Shown: positions 38,554-48,897, counted from the stretch's first letter. The stretch is DNA of 64,000 nt from Colwellia sp. E2M01 (GCF_018860585.1 NZ_JAHKPR010000075.1:22875-86874), one strand, 5' to 3'. The notes: generated by a model from the sequence alone, not told the origin. A program made the numbers and translations.

Positions 38554-38829
38554 TTATATTGAAGCAGCAACTAGCTCTTCACTATTGTCAACTTCAACGC
38601 CTTTGATATCGATTAATTTATTTATTTGATCGACTAATAAGCTGATAGGGCGTTCGCTACTAACACTTAACGTAATAGTACCGATATTGTTGCCGGTATT
38701 TACTTCAGCATGCATACCGTTGATTAAGAAGCCCCGGTAACGAGTGACTTGTAGAATTCTTTCTAACACCACTTGTCTATCATCAACCATAATGATTAAT
38801 TTGTACTTATTTAGTGTGGTAGGTTTCAT
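38554..38829 (-). CDS. ilvM: Acetolactate synthase II small (regulatory) subunit
   Basis: ACT-domain subunit of 91 residues (LIIMVDDRQVVLERILQVTR, then HAEVNTGN). Start chosen at the ATG 38829, one base after the ilvG stop; a GTG at 38838 would overlap ilvG, but GGAG is too close to it. IlvM stabilises and modulates IlvG. Confidence 0.93.
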   Translation of the reverse strand: MKPTTLNKYKLIIMVDDRQVVLERILQVTRYRGFLINGMHAEVNTGNNIGTITLSVSSERPISLLVDQINKLIDIKGVEVDNSEELVAASI

Positions 38830-38830
38830 C

Positions 38831-40495
38831 TTAAACACTCTCCATCATTTTGTCGTTTGCAGTATTTGGCGGTACTAATGGCCAAACATTTTCTGCGGCA
38901 TCAATTTTTACTTGTAATAAGTACGGACCTTCGTGATCAAGCATTTCTTCAACAGCAGCGTCTATTTCATGCTTTTTGCTGATTTCTTTTGCGGTAATAT
39001 CAAAAGATCTGGCTAACATAAGGAAGTCAGGGTTATCTGATAAATCTGTTTCGCTTAAGCGACCTTCAAAGAATAAATCTTGCCATTGACGAACCATACC
39101 TAATTTTGCGTTATCAATAAGCAAAATTTTCACCGGTATTTGGTAACGTTTTATGGTGGCTAATTCTTGAATATTCATCATGATTGAGCCGTCACCTGAT
39201 ACCACAATAACGGTATCGTGTGGACGTGATATTTGTGCACCAATTGCTGCAGGTAAACCAAAGCCCATGGTGCCCATGCCGCCACTGGTTAAAAAGTTAC
39301 TTGGATCATCAAAAGCCATGTGTTGCGCAGCCCACATTTGATGTTGACCAACATCAGTAGTAACACAAGTATTTGTAGGCATTTTGTCGCTAATTGCTTT
39401 TAACACAGCAGGTGCGTAAATATTTTCACCTGGGTGATCATAACGCCATGCGCAATCAATTTTGTTTTGCTTTAATTTTTCTTGCCAAGGAGCAATATCT
39501 AATGTGCTAGATAATTGTGGTAAGTTAGCTTTTAAGTCACCTAAAATGGCAACATCAGCTTTACGGCGTTTGTTAATTTCAGCGGTATCAATGTCAAAGT
39601 GAATTACTTTAGCGTGCGGAGCAAACTCATCAAGCTTACCTGTTACTCGGTCATCAAAACGAGCACCAACTACTACTAATAAATCACTTTCTTGTACTGC
39701 CATGTTAGCGGCTTTAGTACCGTGCATACCTAACATGCCTAGGTAATTTTCATTATCTGGGTTTATAGCGCCTAAACCTTTTAAGGTTGAAACACATGGC
39801 ATACCTGTTTTGTTAGCAAAATCGCGAACTTCATCAATAGCGTTAGCCATACCTACACCACCACCTACGTATAAAATAGGTTGTTTAGCTGTAGTTAAAA
39901 GCTCAAGGGCATTGCCAATATCAGCTAATGGTAACTGTACTTTGTTTTCTAAATGAGAAAGTTTGTCAAAGCGCGCAGTAACTTCTGCTAATTGTATATC
40001 TTTTGGAATATCAACAAGTACAGGACCTTGACGACCTTCTAAAGCAATTTCAAAAGCTTGGTAAAGTACTTTTTCTAAATCATCAATATCGGTAACTTGG
40101 AAAGAATGCTTAGTACAGGCAAGTGATAAACCAAAAATATCAATTTCTTGGAAAGCATCACTACCCATAGCACCAGTAGGTACTTGACCTGTTATAGCAA
40201 CTACAGGAATAGAATCAGCTAGGGCATCAGCAAGGCCAGTAATCAAGTTTGTTGCACCAGGACCAGAGGTAGCTAAACACACACCTACAGTATCAGCAGC
40301 ACGTGCGTAACCAACGGCTGAAAATGCAGCACCTTGTTCGTGACGGCATAAAAAGTGTTTTACATCGCTATGATACAAAGCGTCATAAATTGGCATAATG
40401 GCACCACCCGGGTAGCCAAAGACGTGTTTTACGCCATGCTCTTGTAATACTTCAAATAATAATGCGCCGCCTGTTAGCGTTTTGCTTTCGGTCAT
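38831..40495 (-). CDS. ilvG: Acetolactate synthase II large subunit
   Basis: Thiamine-diphosphate enzyme of 554 residues making acetolactate or acetohydroxybutanoate. The catalytic Glu is in HEQGAAF, the ThDP motif begins [12 protein letters not shown] and ends near LLIDN, and the FAD-associated central domain is complete. Intact, unlike E. coli K-12 ilvG. First structural gene of the operon, about 140 bp after the leader peptide stop. Confidence 0.97.
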   Translation of the reverse strand: MTESKTLTGGALLFEVLQEHGVKHVFGYPGGAIMPIYDALYHSDVKHFLCRHEQGAAFSAVGYARAADTVGVCLATSGPGATNLITGLADALADSIPVVAITGQVPTGAMGSDAFQEIDIFGLSLACTKHSFQVTDIDDLEKVLYQAFEIALEGRQGPVLVDIPKDIQLAEVTARFDKLSHLENKVQLPLADIGNALELLTTAKQPILYVGGGVGMANAIDEVRDFANKTGMPCVSTLKGLGAINPDNENYLGMLGMHGTKAANMAVQESDLLVVVGARFDDRVTGKLDEFAPHAKVIHFDIDTAEINKRRKADVAILGDLKANLPQLSSTLDIAPWQEKLKQNKIDCAWRYDHPGENIYAPAVLKAISDKMPTNTCVTTDVGQHQMWAAQHMAFDDPSNFLTSGGMGTMGFGLPAAIGAQISRPHDTVIVVSGDGSIMMNIQELATIKRYQIPVKILLIDNAKLGMVRQWQDLFFEGRLSETDLSDNPDFLMLARSFDITAKEISKKHEIDAAVEEMLDHEGPYLLQVKIDAAENVWPLVPPNTANDKMMESV

Positions 40496-40570
40496 GATGA
40501 TTCCAATTTTTATCTTGTTAATTTCAGTATTTTCAGTATTTTTTGCTTTGCACTACATAACTCAAAAGTG

Positions 40571-40606
40571 CTAAAACGAAAACCCTCGGTTCTTGCGAAG
40601 CGAGGG
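40571..40606 (-). terminator. ilv attenuator terminator
   Basis: On the minus strand CCCTCG (40606-40601), a 12-nt loop, CGAGGG (40588-40583), then TTTTCGTTTT. An earlier CGAGGG (40651-40646), inside the last codons of the leader peptide, can pair with the same CCCTCG instead and form an antiterminator. A T-run on the other side makes the hairpin usable on the plus strand too. Confidence 0.88.
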
Positions 40607-40636
40607 CTTATTTTTTGATTGAATGCTTTCTTTAGT

Positions 40637-40711
40637 TCAACAAAACCCTCGAGATGATCTAATTATCACCACGACGAGAAGTTTTACTATAATAATGTTG
40701 AATCGATGCAT
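40637..40711 (-). CDS. ilvL: ilv operon leader peptide
   Basis: 24-codon ORF whose core reads IIIVKLLVVVII: 5 Ile, 4 Val and 2 Leu. It lies just upstream of the attenuator of ilvGMEDA. Stalling at Ile/Val/Leu codons (40696-40661) would leave the CGAGGG at 40651-40646 free to form the antiterminator. Completion to the stop at 40637 puts the ribosome over that segment, so the terminator forms. This is the classical ilvL logic with a different peptide from E. coli. The Shine-Dalgarno is weak; an ATG eight bases upstream opens only a 10-codon frame ending LLL. Confidence 0.88.
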   Translation of the reverse strand: MHRFNIIIVKLLVVVIIRSSRGFC

Positions 40712-40840
40712 TTCATTGTCTTATATGTATTAAGTTGGCTGAATAAATTTATAAATTCAGCATTGTTTGTCTATTGTTTTAATGCCTATAGCTTAGCCAA
40801 AGAGTTATTTTGGCGGCTCATATAATAGTCAAGCCCGCGC

Positions 40841-40870
40841 ATTATAGCTTTTTTTTGCAGCAGACGACAA
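40841..40870 (-). promoter_or_regulatory. Candidate ilvLGMEDA promoter
   Basis: On the minus strand TTGTCG (40870-40865), 18 bp, TATAAT (40846-40841). A start near 40834 would give about 120 nt before the leader ATG. A GCGCGGGC discriminator-like GC-rich stretch follows the -10, as in growth-regulated promoters. A plus-strand TATAAT at about 40820 may serve comM. Confidence 0.65.
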
Positions 40871-40938
40871 GGGCTAATAAAGCCAATTAATAATATTTGA
40901 ACTACACTGAAAACAGGAATCATTAAAATGGAATTTTT

Positions 40939-42459
40939 ATGTCACTTTCTTGCGTATATAGCAGAGCCCGAATAGGGCTTGAATCCCCTCTTGTAACCGT
41001 TGAAGTGCATCTTGCTAATGGCTTACCAGCGTTTAATATTGTCGGTTTACCTGAAGCCTCGGTGAAAGAATCAAAAGATAGAGTACGTAGTGCAATAATC
41101 AATTGTGGCTATGAGTTCCCCGCAAAGCGAATAACTATAAACCTTGCTCCTGCAGATTTACCTAAAGAAGGAGGTCGTTTTGACTTGCCTATTGCCGTAG
41201 GCATTCTTGCTGCGTCAGAGCAATTACCACCAGTTGATTTATCAAAATATGAATTTGCAGGTGAGCTTGCTTTATCGGGGGAACTACGTGCCATTGTTGG
41301 TGAAATACCTGTGGCTATTGCCAGTTGTCAAGATGAACGAACCTTGATTATTCCGATGCAAAATATTGAACAAGCGAGTTGGGTTAAACAAGCTAAAATT
41401 CACGGTGTTAATCATTTAACGCAATTATTTGCACATTTTGCAGGACAACAAGTTTTACCTTTAGTGACTGAGCAAGTCGTTACAGAAGAAACGATTGAAA
41501 AAACACTCGATATTAGTGATGTCATGGGGCAACCACTGGCCAAACGAGCTTTAGAAATAACTGCCTCTGGCGGTCATAATTTACTATTTATCGGTCCGCC
41601 AGGTACTGGCAAGACTATGCTAGCTAGTCGGTTAGCCGGTATTTTACCTGCAATGACAGAAGAAGAAGCATTACAGGTTGCGGCTATTCAATCTATTAGT
41701 AATCAAGATATCTCGCGTAGTACTTGGTTTACTCGGCCTTTTCGGGCGCCACATCATACTGCTTCTTCAGCAGCACTTGTCGGTGGTGGTAGCCAACCAA
41801 AACCAGGGGAAATAACGTTAGCACATAATGGTGTACTTTTTCTTGATGAACTGCCTGAATTCGAGAGAAAAGTATTAGATGTGTTGCGTGAGCCAATGGA
41901 GTCAGGCGAAGTGACTATTTCACGAGCGTTGCAAAAACAGTGTTTTCCTGCGCGGTTTCAATTAATAGCCGCAATGAACCCAAGCCCTACGGGTTTTTAC
42001 AATGATAACCGTAGTACGCCAGAGCAAGTGTTACGTTACTTAAATCGATTGTCAGGACCTTTTCTCGATCGAATTGATATTCAAATTGAAGTGGCAAGAT
42101 TACCGCGCGGTACTTGGGCTGAGACTAACCAAGAAAATGAAACTAGTGCGACTGTGCAAAAGCGAGTACGAGCCTGTCGAGATATTCAATTACAGCGCCA
42201 GGGTAAGGCTAACGCCCATATTGGTAGTCGTGAATTAAAACAATTTTGCGCGTTAACAGCTGAAGATAACGAATTTCTAGAATTAGCAGTAGAGAAGCTT
42301 GGTTTATCAACCCGCGCCCATCATAAGATATTAAAAATAGCGCGCACCTTAGCTGATATGGAAGCAGTGCAAGATATATCGAACAAGCATATTGTAGAGG
42401 CGTTATCTTATCGTGCTATGGATAGAATATTGCGACACTTAACCAGTGCTGTGGCGTAG
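40939..42459 (+). CDS. comM: YifB/ComM family Mg-chelatase-like AAA+ ATPase
   Basis: 506 residues. An N-terminal Lon-like fold (LESPLVTVEVHLANGLPAFN) is followed by a Mg-chelatase-type AAA+ domain with Walker A GPPGTGKTM and Walker B FLDELPEF, and a C-terminal Mg_chelatase_C region. ComM is a hexameric helicase promoting branch migration during natural transformation. It is divergent from ilvL, the same neighbourhood as yifB-ilvL in E. coli, so synteny supports the call. Confidence 0.93.
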   Translation: MSLSCVYSRARIGLESPLVTVEVHLANGLPAFNIVGLPEASVKESKDRVRSAIINCGYEFPAKRITINLAPADLPKEGGRFDLPIAVGILAASEQLPPVDLSKYEFAGELALSGELRAIVGEIPVAIASCQDERTLIIPMQNIEQASWVKQAKIHGVNHLTQLFAHFAGQQVLPLVTEQVVTEETIEKTLDISDVMGQPLAKRALEITASGGHNLLFIGPPGTGKTMLASRLAGILPAMTEEEALQVAAIQSISNQDISRSTWFTRPFRAPHHTASSAALVGGGSQPKPGEITLAHNGVLFLDELPEFERKVLDVLREPMESGEVTISRALQKQCFPARFQLIAAMNPSPTGFYNDNRSTPEQVLRYLNRLSGPFLDRIDIQIEVARLPRGTWAETNQENETSATVQKRVRACRDIQLQRQGKANAHIGSRELKQFCALTAEDNEFLELAVEKLGLSTRAHHKILKIARTLADMEAVQDISNKHIVEALSYRAMDRILRHLTSAVA

Positions 42460-42461
42460 GG

Positions 42462-42665
42462 TATAAGAGATACTTTCAATCTCAAAGCCTGATAATAAGT
42501 TAAAGATCTAGACTCCCTTTATCGCTTTGGCCGTAGGCAGTTAAGCTAGAACATTAGTCCTGCGTTGCGATACTTGATAAAGGAATAACCATTATCTTCA
42601 TAACGCATCTTGCTCTGATATCCTAGTTTAGCTCTGAATCTGCACTTTGATGTTTGACGGGTATA
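42462..42665 (-). mobile_element. MITE-like element, copy A
   Basis: Read on the minus strand it starts TATACCCG and contains a core (TCAGAGCTAA, AGGATATCAG, AAGTATCGCAACGCAGGAC, GATAAAGGG) nearly matching the element at 54.4-54.7 kb. It ends TATA on both sides. It fills the gap between comM and the convergent lysR-type gene. No transposase is encoded. Confidence 0.75.
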
Positions 42666-42668
42666 GAG

Positions 42669-43547
42669 TTAGCAATGCTCTGCTAAATATCTTACCAACA
42701 GTAAGGTTAGATTCTCGCGGCGGGACTTATTCGGCCATACGGCGTAATAACCTAAAGACTTAAGTTTCCACTCCGGTAGTACATTTACTAATTCTCCTGT
42801 TTCAATATCATCGGCAACAATATGCTCAGGTACGTAAGCTAACCCTAAACCTTGTTTAGCAAAATTAGCCAAGGCGTCGGCACTATTTACACTAAAGCGA
42901 GTATTTTCTGCTATTGATACTTTTTCACCCGTGGCAGATTCAAACTCAACAGAACTTGAACGTATATCAAACTTTATCCAATCCCAACTTAACAGATCAT
43001 TTGGATGTGTCGGCGTATCTCGAGTGTCCAAATAGGTTTTGCTTGCCACCAACAAGCGTTGGCCTTCAAATAGTTTACGAGCCATCATAGTACTGTCTTG
43101 CAGCCAACCGACTCGAATACTGATGTCTATGCCTTCATTGAGTATGTCTACTATATGATCACTAAAAGTTAACGATAATGAGACTTTAGGATATAACTTA
43201 GCAAATTCAGCAATAGCCGTTGAAATGCTGGAAGATGTAAGAAAAACCGGCAGTGACACGCGCAAAGCACCCATATGTTGTTGCGAAAGCGCATTTAATT
43301 CGTTTAAACCCGCCTCGGCGTTCCTTAGCACTTCTACCACATGACCATAAAATTTACGCCCCTCGTTAGTCAGAACCAGTTTACGTGTTGTTCTGTATAA
43401 CAAAGTCACACCTAAATACTGTTCAAGATCGGCCACCGTTTGGCTAGTGCGAGATGGCGCTAAATCCAATGTCTTCGCCGCTCTTCGAAAAGAGCCTTCA
43501 TCTACTACCCTAGCAAACACTGCCATATGTCGTAAGTAATTTATCAT
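42669..43547 (-). CDS. LysR family transcriptional regulator
   Basis: 292 residues. N-terminal winged helix (SFRRAAKTLDLAPSRTSQTV), linker helix and a substrate-binding-like effector domain, closest in style to the broad CrgA/DmlR-like group. It is divergent from the outer-membrane protein gene with a 129-bp gap containing GAGATATTATTATCTC, a possible LysR box. The likely target is that gene and the ones after it; the effector is unknown. Confidence 0.9.
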   Translation of the reverse strand: MINYLRHMAVFARVVDEGSFRRAAKTLDLAPSRTSQTVADLEQYLGVTLLYRTTRKLVLTNEGRKFYGHVVEVLRNAEAGLNELNALSQQHMGALRVSLPVFLTSSSISTAIAEFAKLYPKVSLSLTFSDHIVDILNEGIDISIRVGWLQDSTMMARKLFEGQRLLVASKTYLDTRDTPTHPNDLLSWDWIKFDIRSSSVEFESATGEKVSIAENTRFSVNSADALANFAKQGLGLAYVPEHIVADDIETGELVNVLPEWKLKSLGYYAVWPNKSRRENLTLLLVRYLAEHC

Positions 43548-43676
43548 TGTTCTGTTTTTAAGAATTATAAAATCAAATTATTACATATATTAAAGGTAAT
43601 GGCGAAGAGATATTATTATCTCGACTTCAAGGAAACCTCCTCTTGAGACAACAACATATACAACAGGATAAATAAA

Positions 43677-44399
43677 ATGAATAACACTAAAAAAACACTT
43701 GCTCTAAGTATCGTATTAGCACTAACTGCGCCTTCATTAGCACATGCAGAAGGTTTTTATGCCACGGGTCAGTTGGGTGTCACTCAACAAATAAATGATT
43801 CTGAAGCTTACGGTAATAACATAGCAGTAGACCCTGACTTCCCTGCAGAATTTGATGCCGATGACGGTACTGTAGGCAGCATAGGTGTGGGCTATATTAT
43901 CAATAATCAATTCCGTGTTGAAGGTCGCATTGGTTATCGTGAAAGTAGCTTTAATCAACAAAGAATTGGTACTGGTGCAAGAGATGGCGAAGAATACATT
44001 TTAAAAGGCGAGATAGAAAGTTATACCTATACCATAGAAGGCTTTTACGATTTTACTAATAGCACAGCTTTTACCCCTTATTTAAAAGCGGGCCTGGGCA
44101 TAGCCGATAATAGCTATTCTGCTAAATTGGGAGGCGCAGGTGTAGCCGATTTTGATGCGTTTGATGGTGCTGCAGATGGTTTTTATGATGCTTATACTGA
44201 TGGCGACTCAACAGAGTTTTCTTGGAACTTAGGTTTCGGTGTGAATTATGAGCTAACAGAAAACGCTTCAATTTACGGTGAATACCAATACACCTCTTTG
44301 GGTGATGTTATGACCGGGCAAGACTCATTCACTGACGGTTTCATGATTGATGATTTATCAACTAATGAATTATCAATCGGTGTTCGTGTAAGCTTTTAA
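43677..44399 (+). CDS. Outer-membrane beta-barrel protein
   Basis: 240 residues with a clear signal peptide (LALSIVLALTAPSLAHA). Alternating strands (GFYATGQLGVTQ, SIGVGYIINNQFRVEGRIGYR, YTPYLKAG-like) and a terminal aromatic, RVSF, indicate an eight-stranded OmpA/OmpX-like barrel. Rich in Asp, Gly and Tyr. AGGA precedes the ATG. First gene of a likely unit with the siderophore-interacting and NTF2-like genes. No specific role is assigned. Confidence 0.85.
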   Translation: MNNTKKTLALSIVLALTAPSLAHAEGFYATGQLGVTQQINDSEAYGNNIAVDPDFPAEFDADDGTVGSIGVGYIINNQFRVEGRIGYRESSFNQQRIGTGARDGEEYILKGEIESYTYTIEGFYDFTNSTAFTPYLKAGLGIADNSYSAKLGGAGVADFDAFDGAADGFYDAYTDGDSTEFSWNLGFGVNYELTENASIYGEYQYTSLGDVMTGQDSFTDGFMIDDLSTNELSIGVRVSF

Positions 44400-44468
44400 T
44401 ATAAAAACTTGAGGTAAGTCATAGTACCTACCTCAACATTACCTCTATACAAATATTTGGAGAGCCTT

Positions 44469-45239
44469 ATGAAAAAACCAGCACCTTTACAACTAACTGT
44501 TGAAAATTCAACACAAGTCACTCCAAACATGCAACGCATACTATTAAAAGGTGATGAGCTTGCTAACTTCCCAGATGGCTGTGAAGGTAGTTATATAAAG
44601 CTTTTATTCAATAAAGAAGGAGGCGTGGATTTAAGTAAGTTACCACAAGGCGAGCGGCCGATAATGCGTACTTATACTATAAGACGCTTTTCAGCTGCAA
44701 AGTGCACGATTGAAGTAGATTTTGTGCGCCACCTCAGTGATGACTTAACCAGTGGTTTTGCCACGCGATGGGCGATCTCTGCGAAAGTGGGCGAAGCAGT
44801 AAATATTGCCGGTCCCGGTAGTATAAAAGAAATTAACATAGAGGCAGATTGGTTTTTAATGGTAGCAGATATGACAGCACTTCCGGCTTTGTCAGCGAAG
44901 ATCCGTCAGCTACCAACTGAGGCCAAAGGTTATGCAGTGATACAAGTTACTGAGAAAGTAGATGTTCAACAGATTGATGTACCAGAAAATATACAAGTTA
45001 TCTGGATAACTAACCAAGAGTCACTAGCCACTAAAGTGAAAGCATTAATTTGGTTAAGTGGCACAGTATCAATTTGGACAGCCTGCGAGTTTGACGCTAT
45101 GCGTGAATTACGCAGTTACTTTCAAAATGACAAACAAGTGGACCGTGAACATATCTATATTAGTAGTTATTGGAAAAACGGCGTAACCGAAGATGGGCAT
45201 AAAGTACTTAAGCAACAAGATGCTCAGCAAAGTCAGTAG
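44469..45239 (+). CDS. Siderophore-interacting protein (ferric-siderophore reductase-like)
   Basis: FAD-dependent NAD(P)H reductase of the ViuB/YqjH family, 256 residues from the ATG at 44469 (GGAG six bases upstream). The FAD site is in RTYTIRRF, and the C-terminal SIP domain ends with IWTACEFDAMRELR and ISSYWKNGVTEDGH, both family hallmarks. It would release iron from siderophores in the cytosol. No Fur box was seen upstream and no siderophore receptor lies nearby, so its link to the flanking genes is uncertain. Confidence 0.9.
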   Translation: MKKPAPLQLTVENSTQVTPNMQRILLKGDELANFPDGCEGSYIKLLFNKEGGVDLSKLPQGERPIMRTYTIRRFSAAKCTIEVDFVRHLSDDLTSGFATRWAISAKVGEAVNIAGPGSIKEINIEADWFLMVADMTALPALSAKIRQLPTEAKGYAVIQVTEKVDVQQIDVPENIQVIWITNQESLATKVKALIWLSGTVSIWTACEFDAMRELRSYFQNDKQVDREHIYISSYWKNGVTEDGHKVLKQQDAQQSQ

Positions 45240-45336
45240 CTAAGCTGGATATTAATTGCCAATGATCTAGCTGAGCATAACAACATATAACCAAACCTAA
45301 ATTTTAAACCTTTAAATAAACAAAGAGAAATTCAAC

Positions 45337-45825
45337 ATGAAAAATAAACTAATTTTAACCTTAGTCGTAATCGGTAGCTTAATTGTTTCAGTAGCACAGG
45401 CCAAAGATATAGAAAAAGGCACACTTGCAACAGCACAAGCTTTTTTAGAAGCAGCGGGCTCAGGTAATGGCGAAGTATTAAACAACCTCATGACAGATGA
45501 CTTTGTGTGGCATAATGAAGGCGACAAGTCTGTTCCTTGGATTGGTCCATGGAAAGGCAAAGACGTTGTTTTCAAAACATTCATGCCAGCATTTGGTGCA
45601 GGTCTAAAAGTTACTAGCTGGACAACTGATTACAGCTTCGAAAATGGAGAACAAGCTGTGTTCATGGGTACTATGAGCGCTATTGCCACCAATACGGGCG
45701 TTGATACTGGCAAGTTTACTTGGGCTGTTCGAGTACATGTGGTTGATGGCAAAGTAAAAAGCTGGAATTGGATGGAAGATAGCTATGCAATATCTCAGGC
45801 ATATCATGCTCCTCAAGCAAAATAG
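45337..45825 (+). CDS. Exported NTF2-like (SnoaL-type) protein
   Basis: 162 residues with a signal peptide (LVVIGSLIVSVAQA) and a single NTF2-like cone fold: FLEAAGSGNGEVLNNLMTDD near the start, FVWHNEGD, WIGPWKGKD and a long C-terminal sheet. Members bind or transform small hydrophobic molecules; limonene-epoxide-hydrolase-like and SnoaL-like proteins are the nearest type. Function unknown. Its terminator closes the gene group. Confidence 0.8.
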   Translation: MKNKLILTLVVIGSLIVSVAQAKDIEKGTLATAQAFLEAAGSGNGEVLNNLMTDDFVWHNEGDKSVPWIGPWKGKDVVFKTFMPAFGAGLKVTSWTTDYSFENGEQAVFMGTMSAIATNTGVDTGKFTWAVRVHVVDGKVKSWNWMEDSYAISQAYHAPQAK

Positions 45826-45860
45826 TACAACTTACTCATTGTATAAAATAAGATAAGGCA

Positions 45861-45907
45861 AAATCCGAAAGAGACAATATGTTTAATATTATCTTTCGGA
45901 TTTTTTT
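45861..45907 (+). terminator. Terminator after the NTF2-like gene
   Basis: AAATCCGAAAGA / TCTTTCGGATTT 12-bp stem followed by T-run. The symmetrical A-run makes it usable in both directions. Confidence 0.9.
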
Positions 45908-46136
45908 AGTACAACTACACAATACTTCTCATTGTTGCTCACATTACGCAGAACACTTACCGTTAGAATAATTACGTTTAAAGTAAACATTATAGGATTA
46001 CTAACAAGTTCCGGCCTACGAGTACATATAGTATTAACCAAGTTGGCATTAAGCTTGTCTTTCTCACGTTTTCTTGGTGGGAGTTCAGTGGTTTATTGTT
46101 TTTAAGATAAATTGTTTTTAAGATAATACTTAAGCA

Positions 46137-47015
46137 CTAGTCAATCGCACTAAAAAACGCTTTAATCAATGGTTGCGACTTTGATTGATTTAAACAACAG
46201 ACACTTAGTTCAAAGGTGTCTACTTCACCCACGTCGATTAGGTTTTGTACGCGATCTTTTACTGGGCTATTATCAACCACAACTTGAGGAACAACACCTA
46301 CACCACAGCCTAATGCGACCATGCTTACTAAAGCCTCATGCCCAGATACTGTGGCGTATATATTGGCTTTGCCTTGTTGCTTTTTACGATACCATAATTC
46401 AAAGCGTTTACGTGAGGCACCATAATCAGGCAATATAATTGGGATTTCAGACCATGAAATGACTTTTTCACTCAATTGTTGTTGTACCTTACATTTCATT
46501 ATTGGCGCAATAACCGCAAGGTTAATGGTATCAAGGTGATGAAAATAAACACTGCGTGGTAAATGCTCAGGGGTGGCTGCAATCGCAAAATCTACCGACT
46601 GATTTTGCACTTTTTCAAGGGCGTCTGACGCATCACCTGTAGTGAGCATAATTTCTACTGATGGATGCCTAGCTCTGAAACGTTCTAATAACGGCGGTAA
46701 ATGGCTATAAGCGGCAGTAACAGAACAATAAATATGTAATTTACCGGTTAATGCAGACTGCTTCTGATTGAGTGATTGTTTGAAACTCTGCCATTGCTCT
46801 AGTTGTTGTTCAGCGTATATTTTGAATTTTTTACCGGCATCAGTTAACACTACAGTTCGGTTATCGCGATGTAATAGATCGCCGCCTACTTCCCCTTCAA
46901 GCCTTTGTATTGCTCGACTTAGTGTAGAAGGGCTAATGTGATATGCCTCTGCCGTTTTACCAAAATGTAAGCTTTGACTTAAATGAGCGAACATCGCCAG
47001 TGCTTTTTGATCCAT
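46137..47015 (-). CDS. ilvY: IlvY, LysR-type activator of ilvC
   Basis: 292 residues, winged helix (HFGKTAEAYHISPSTLSRAIQRL) plus effector domain. Its position divergent from ilvC identifies it: E. coli IlvY activates ilvC in response to acetolactate or acetohydroxybutanoate. The N-terminal motif closely follows IlvY. The intergenic region holds ATTGCAAC-type sites. Confidence 0.93.
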   Translation of the reverse strand: MDQKALAMFAHLSQSLHFGKTAEAYHISPSTLSRAIQRLEGEVGGDLLHRDNRTVVLTDAGKKFKIYAEQQLEQWQSFKQSLNQKQSALTGKLHIYCSVTAAYSHLPPLLERFRARHPSVEIMLTTGDASDALEKVQNQSVDFAIAATPEHLPRSVYFHHLDTINLAVIAPIMKCKVQQQLSEKVISWSEIPIILPDYGASRKRFELWYRKKQQGKANIYATVSGHEALVSMVALGCGVGVVPQVVVDNSPVKDRVQNLIDVGEVDTFELSVCCLNQSKSQPLIKAFFSAID

Positions 47016-47075
47016 ATCTTCTATACTCTTTTGCCGAAGTGCTAAAACAGGTAAAATTATTGTTTTGTATAATTC

Positions 47076-47106
47076 ATTGCAACATTTGTCGTTGCAATAT
47101 TTGCAA
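47076..47106. promoter_or_regulatory. Probable IlvY operators
   Basis: ATTGCAAC (47076-47083) and its exact complement GTTGCAAT (47091-47098) form an 8-bp inverted repeat with a 7-bp spacer; a third TTGCAATG follows at 47101 and TGCAATG recurs near 47134. The tandem sites fit the two-operator layout of ilvY-ilvC. Confidence 0.72.
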
Positions 47107-47278
47107 TGTAGTTGTGCGAATATATCACTTTATGCAATGACATGGCTAGCGTATCATGCTGCCATCGTCAGAAAACTGGCTAAATAAAATACAAGTTGGT
47201 GAGTTTTTAACGGCTATTTATAGCGGCTAATAACTTGGTAACTATCAAACACTAAGTACATACATTATAGGAATACTC

Positions 47279-48760
47279 ATGAGTAATTATTTTAACACGT
47301 TAAGTTTACGTGAAAAATTAGGTCAATTAGGCAAGTGTCGTTTCATGGATCGTGCAGAGTTCGCTGACGGTTGTAACTTCATCAAAGATTGGAACATTGT
47401 AATCGTTGGTTGTGGTGCTCAAGGTTTAAACCAAGGTTTAAACATGCGTGATTCTGGCTTAAACATTTCTTATGCTTTACGTGATGCAGCAATCGCTGAG
47501 AAACGTCAATCATGGCAGTGGGCTACTGAGAATGGTTTCACAGTAGGTAACTACGCTGAACTTATCCCTCAAGCTGACCTAGTATTAAACCTTACGCCTG
47601 ATAAGCAACATACTTCAGCAGTTAACGCTGTTATGCCGTTAATGAAAAAAGGTTCAACTTTAGCTTATTCTCACGGTTTCAACATCGTTGAAGAAGGCAT
47701 GCAAATTCGTGAAGATATCACGGTTGTAATGGTTGCGCCTAAGTGTCCAGGTACTGAAGTACGTGAAGAATACAAACGTGGTTTTGGTGTTCCTACATTA
47801 ATCGCTGTTCACCCTGAGAACGATCCTCAAGGTAACGGTTTAGCAATCGCTAAAGCATACGCAAGTGCTACAGGTGGTGACAGAGCTGGTGTTCTTGAAT
47901 CATCTTTCATCGCAGAAGTTAAGTCTGACCTTATGGGTGAGCAAACTATCCTTTGTGGTATGTTACAAACTGCTGCTGTTTTAGGTCACAAGCAATTAGT
48001 TGCTCAAGGTATGGACGCAGCTTACGCGCGTAAATTACTACAGTACGGTATCGAAACTACTACTGAAGGCTTAAAGCACGGCGGCATCACTAACATGATG
48101 GACCGTTTATCAAACCCTGCTAAAATCAAAGCGTTTGATATGTCTTTAGAGCTTAAAGAAATTTTACGTCCTTTATTCCAAAAGCACATGGACGACATCA
48201 TTGAAGGTCGTTTCTCTGCAACTATGATGGAAGATTGGGCTAACGACGACGCTAACTTATTAAAATGGCGTGAAGAAACAGCTGAAAGTTCTTTCGAGAA
48301 AGCAGCTGATTGTGACACTGAAATCTCTGAGCAAGAGTACTACGACAAAGGTATCTTTGTAGTTGCTATGATCAAAGCGGGTGTTGAACTTGCTTTTGAC
48401 GCTATGGTTGATTCAGGTATCATCGAAGAGTCTGCGTACTACGAGTCACTTCACGAAACACCATTAATCGCTAACACTATCGCGCGTAACAAATTATACG
48501 AAATGAACGTAGTAATTTCTGATACTGCTGAGTACGGTAACTACTTATTTACACACGCGGCACAACCTTTACTAGCAGATTACGCAGCTAACTTAACATT
48601 AGAAGAGTTAGGTGAAGGCCTTAAAGAAACTTCAAATAACGTTGATAACGCTCGTTTAATTGAAGTTAACGAAGCAATTCGTTCACACGGCGTTGAAGTA
48701 ATTGGTAAAGAGTTACGTGGTTACATGACAGACATGAAAAAAATTGCGAGTGCAAAATAA
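47279..48760 (+). CDS. ilvC: Ketol-acid reductoisomerase (class II)
   Basis: NADPH enzyme of 493 residues, the long class II form (E. coli 491). The nucleotide-binding loop is [19 protein letters not shown], the Mg2+ Asp/Glu sites follow in the [11 protein letters not shown] region, and two C-terminal knotted domains are present. AGGA precedes the ATG. Codon use is strongly biased (many AAC, TAC, GGT), unlike neighbours, indicating high expression. Confidence 0.98.
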   Translation: MSNYFNTLSLREKLGQLGKCRFMDRAEFADGCNFIKDWNIVIVGCGAQGLNQGLNMRDSGLNISYALRDAAIAEKRQSWQWATENGFTVGNYAELIPQADLVLNLTPDKQHTSAVNAVMPLMKKGSTLAYSHGFNIVEEGMQIREDITVVMVAPKCPGTEVREEYKRGFGVPTLIAVHPENDPQGNGLAIAKAYASATGGDRAGVLESSFIAEVKSDLMGEQTILCGMLQTAAVLGHKQLVAQGMDAAYARKLLQYGIETTTEGLKHGGITNMMDRLSNPAKIKAFDMSLELKEILRPLFQKHMDDIIEGRFSATMMEDWANDDANLLKWREETAESSFEKAADCDTEISEQEYYDKGIFVVAMIKAGVELAFDAMVDSGIIEESAYYESLHETPLIANTIARNKLYEMNVVISDTAEYGNYLFTHAAQPLLADYAANLTLEELGEGLKETSNNVDNARLIEVNEAIRSHGVEVIGKELRGYMTDMKKIASAK

Positions 48761-48810
48761 TTCATTTTTTGAATTTTTTTCTAAGTAATTTTTTCTATAA
48801 ATAAACTTAT

Positions 48811-48848
48811 AAAAAGCGGCATTTGAATATTATCGGATGTCGCTTTTT
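48811..48848 (+). terminator. Terminator after ilvC
   Basis: AAAAAGCGGCAT / ATGTCGCTTTTT stem with one G-T pair and a 14-nt loop, then T-rich sequence. It separates ilvC from ppnP. Confidence 0.85.
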
Positions 48849-48897
48849 TATTTTAAATTTTTTATCATAATTTTATAACCTCAATAAGGATGACACT

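Noticed and set aside
40712..40719. Alternative 10-codon leader starting 8 bases upstream of the ilvL ATG
   Set aside because: It has only Leu repeats and ends before the antiterminator segment; the 24-codon frame explains Ile/Val/Leu control far better.
44400..44468. Fur box upstream of the siderophore-interacting protein gene
   Set aside because: Only a GAGGTA/TACCTC hairpin is present; no 7-1-7 Fur match.
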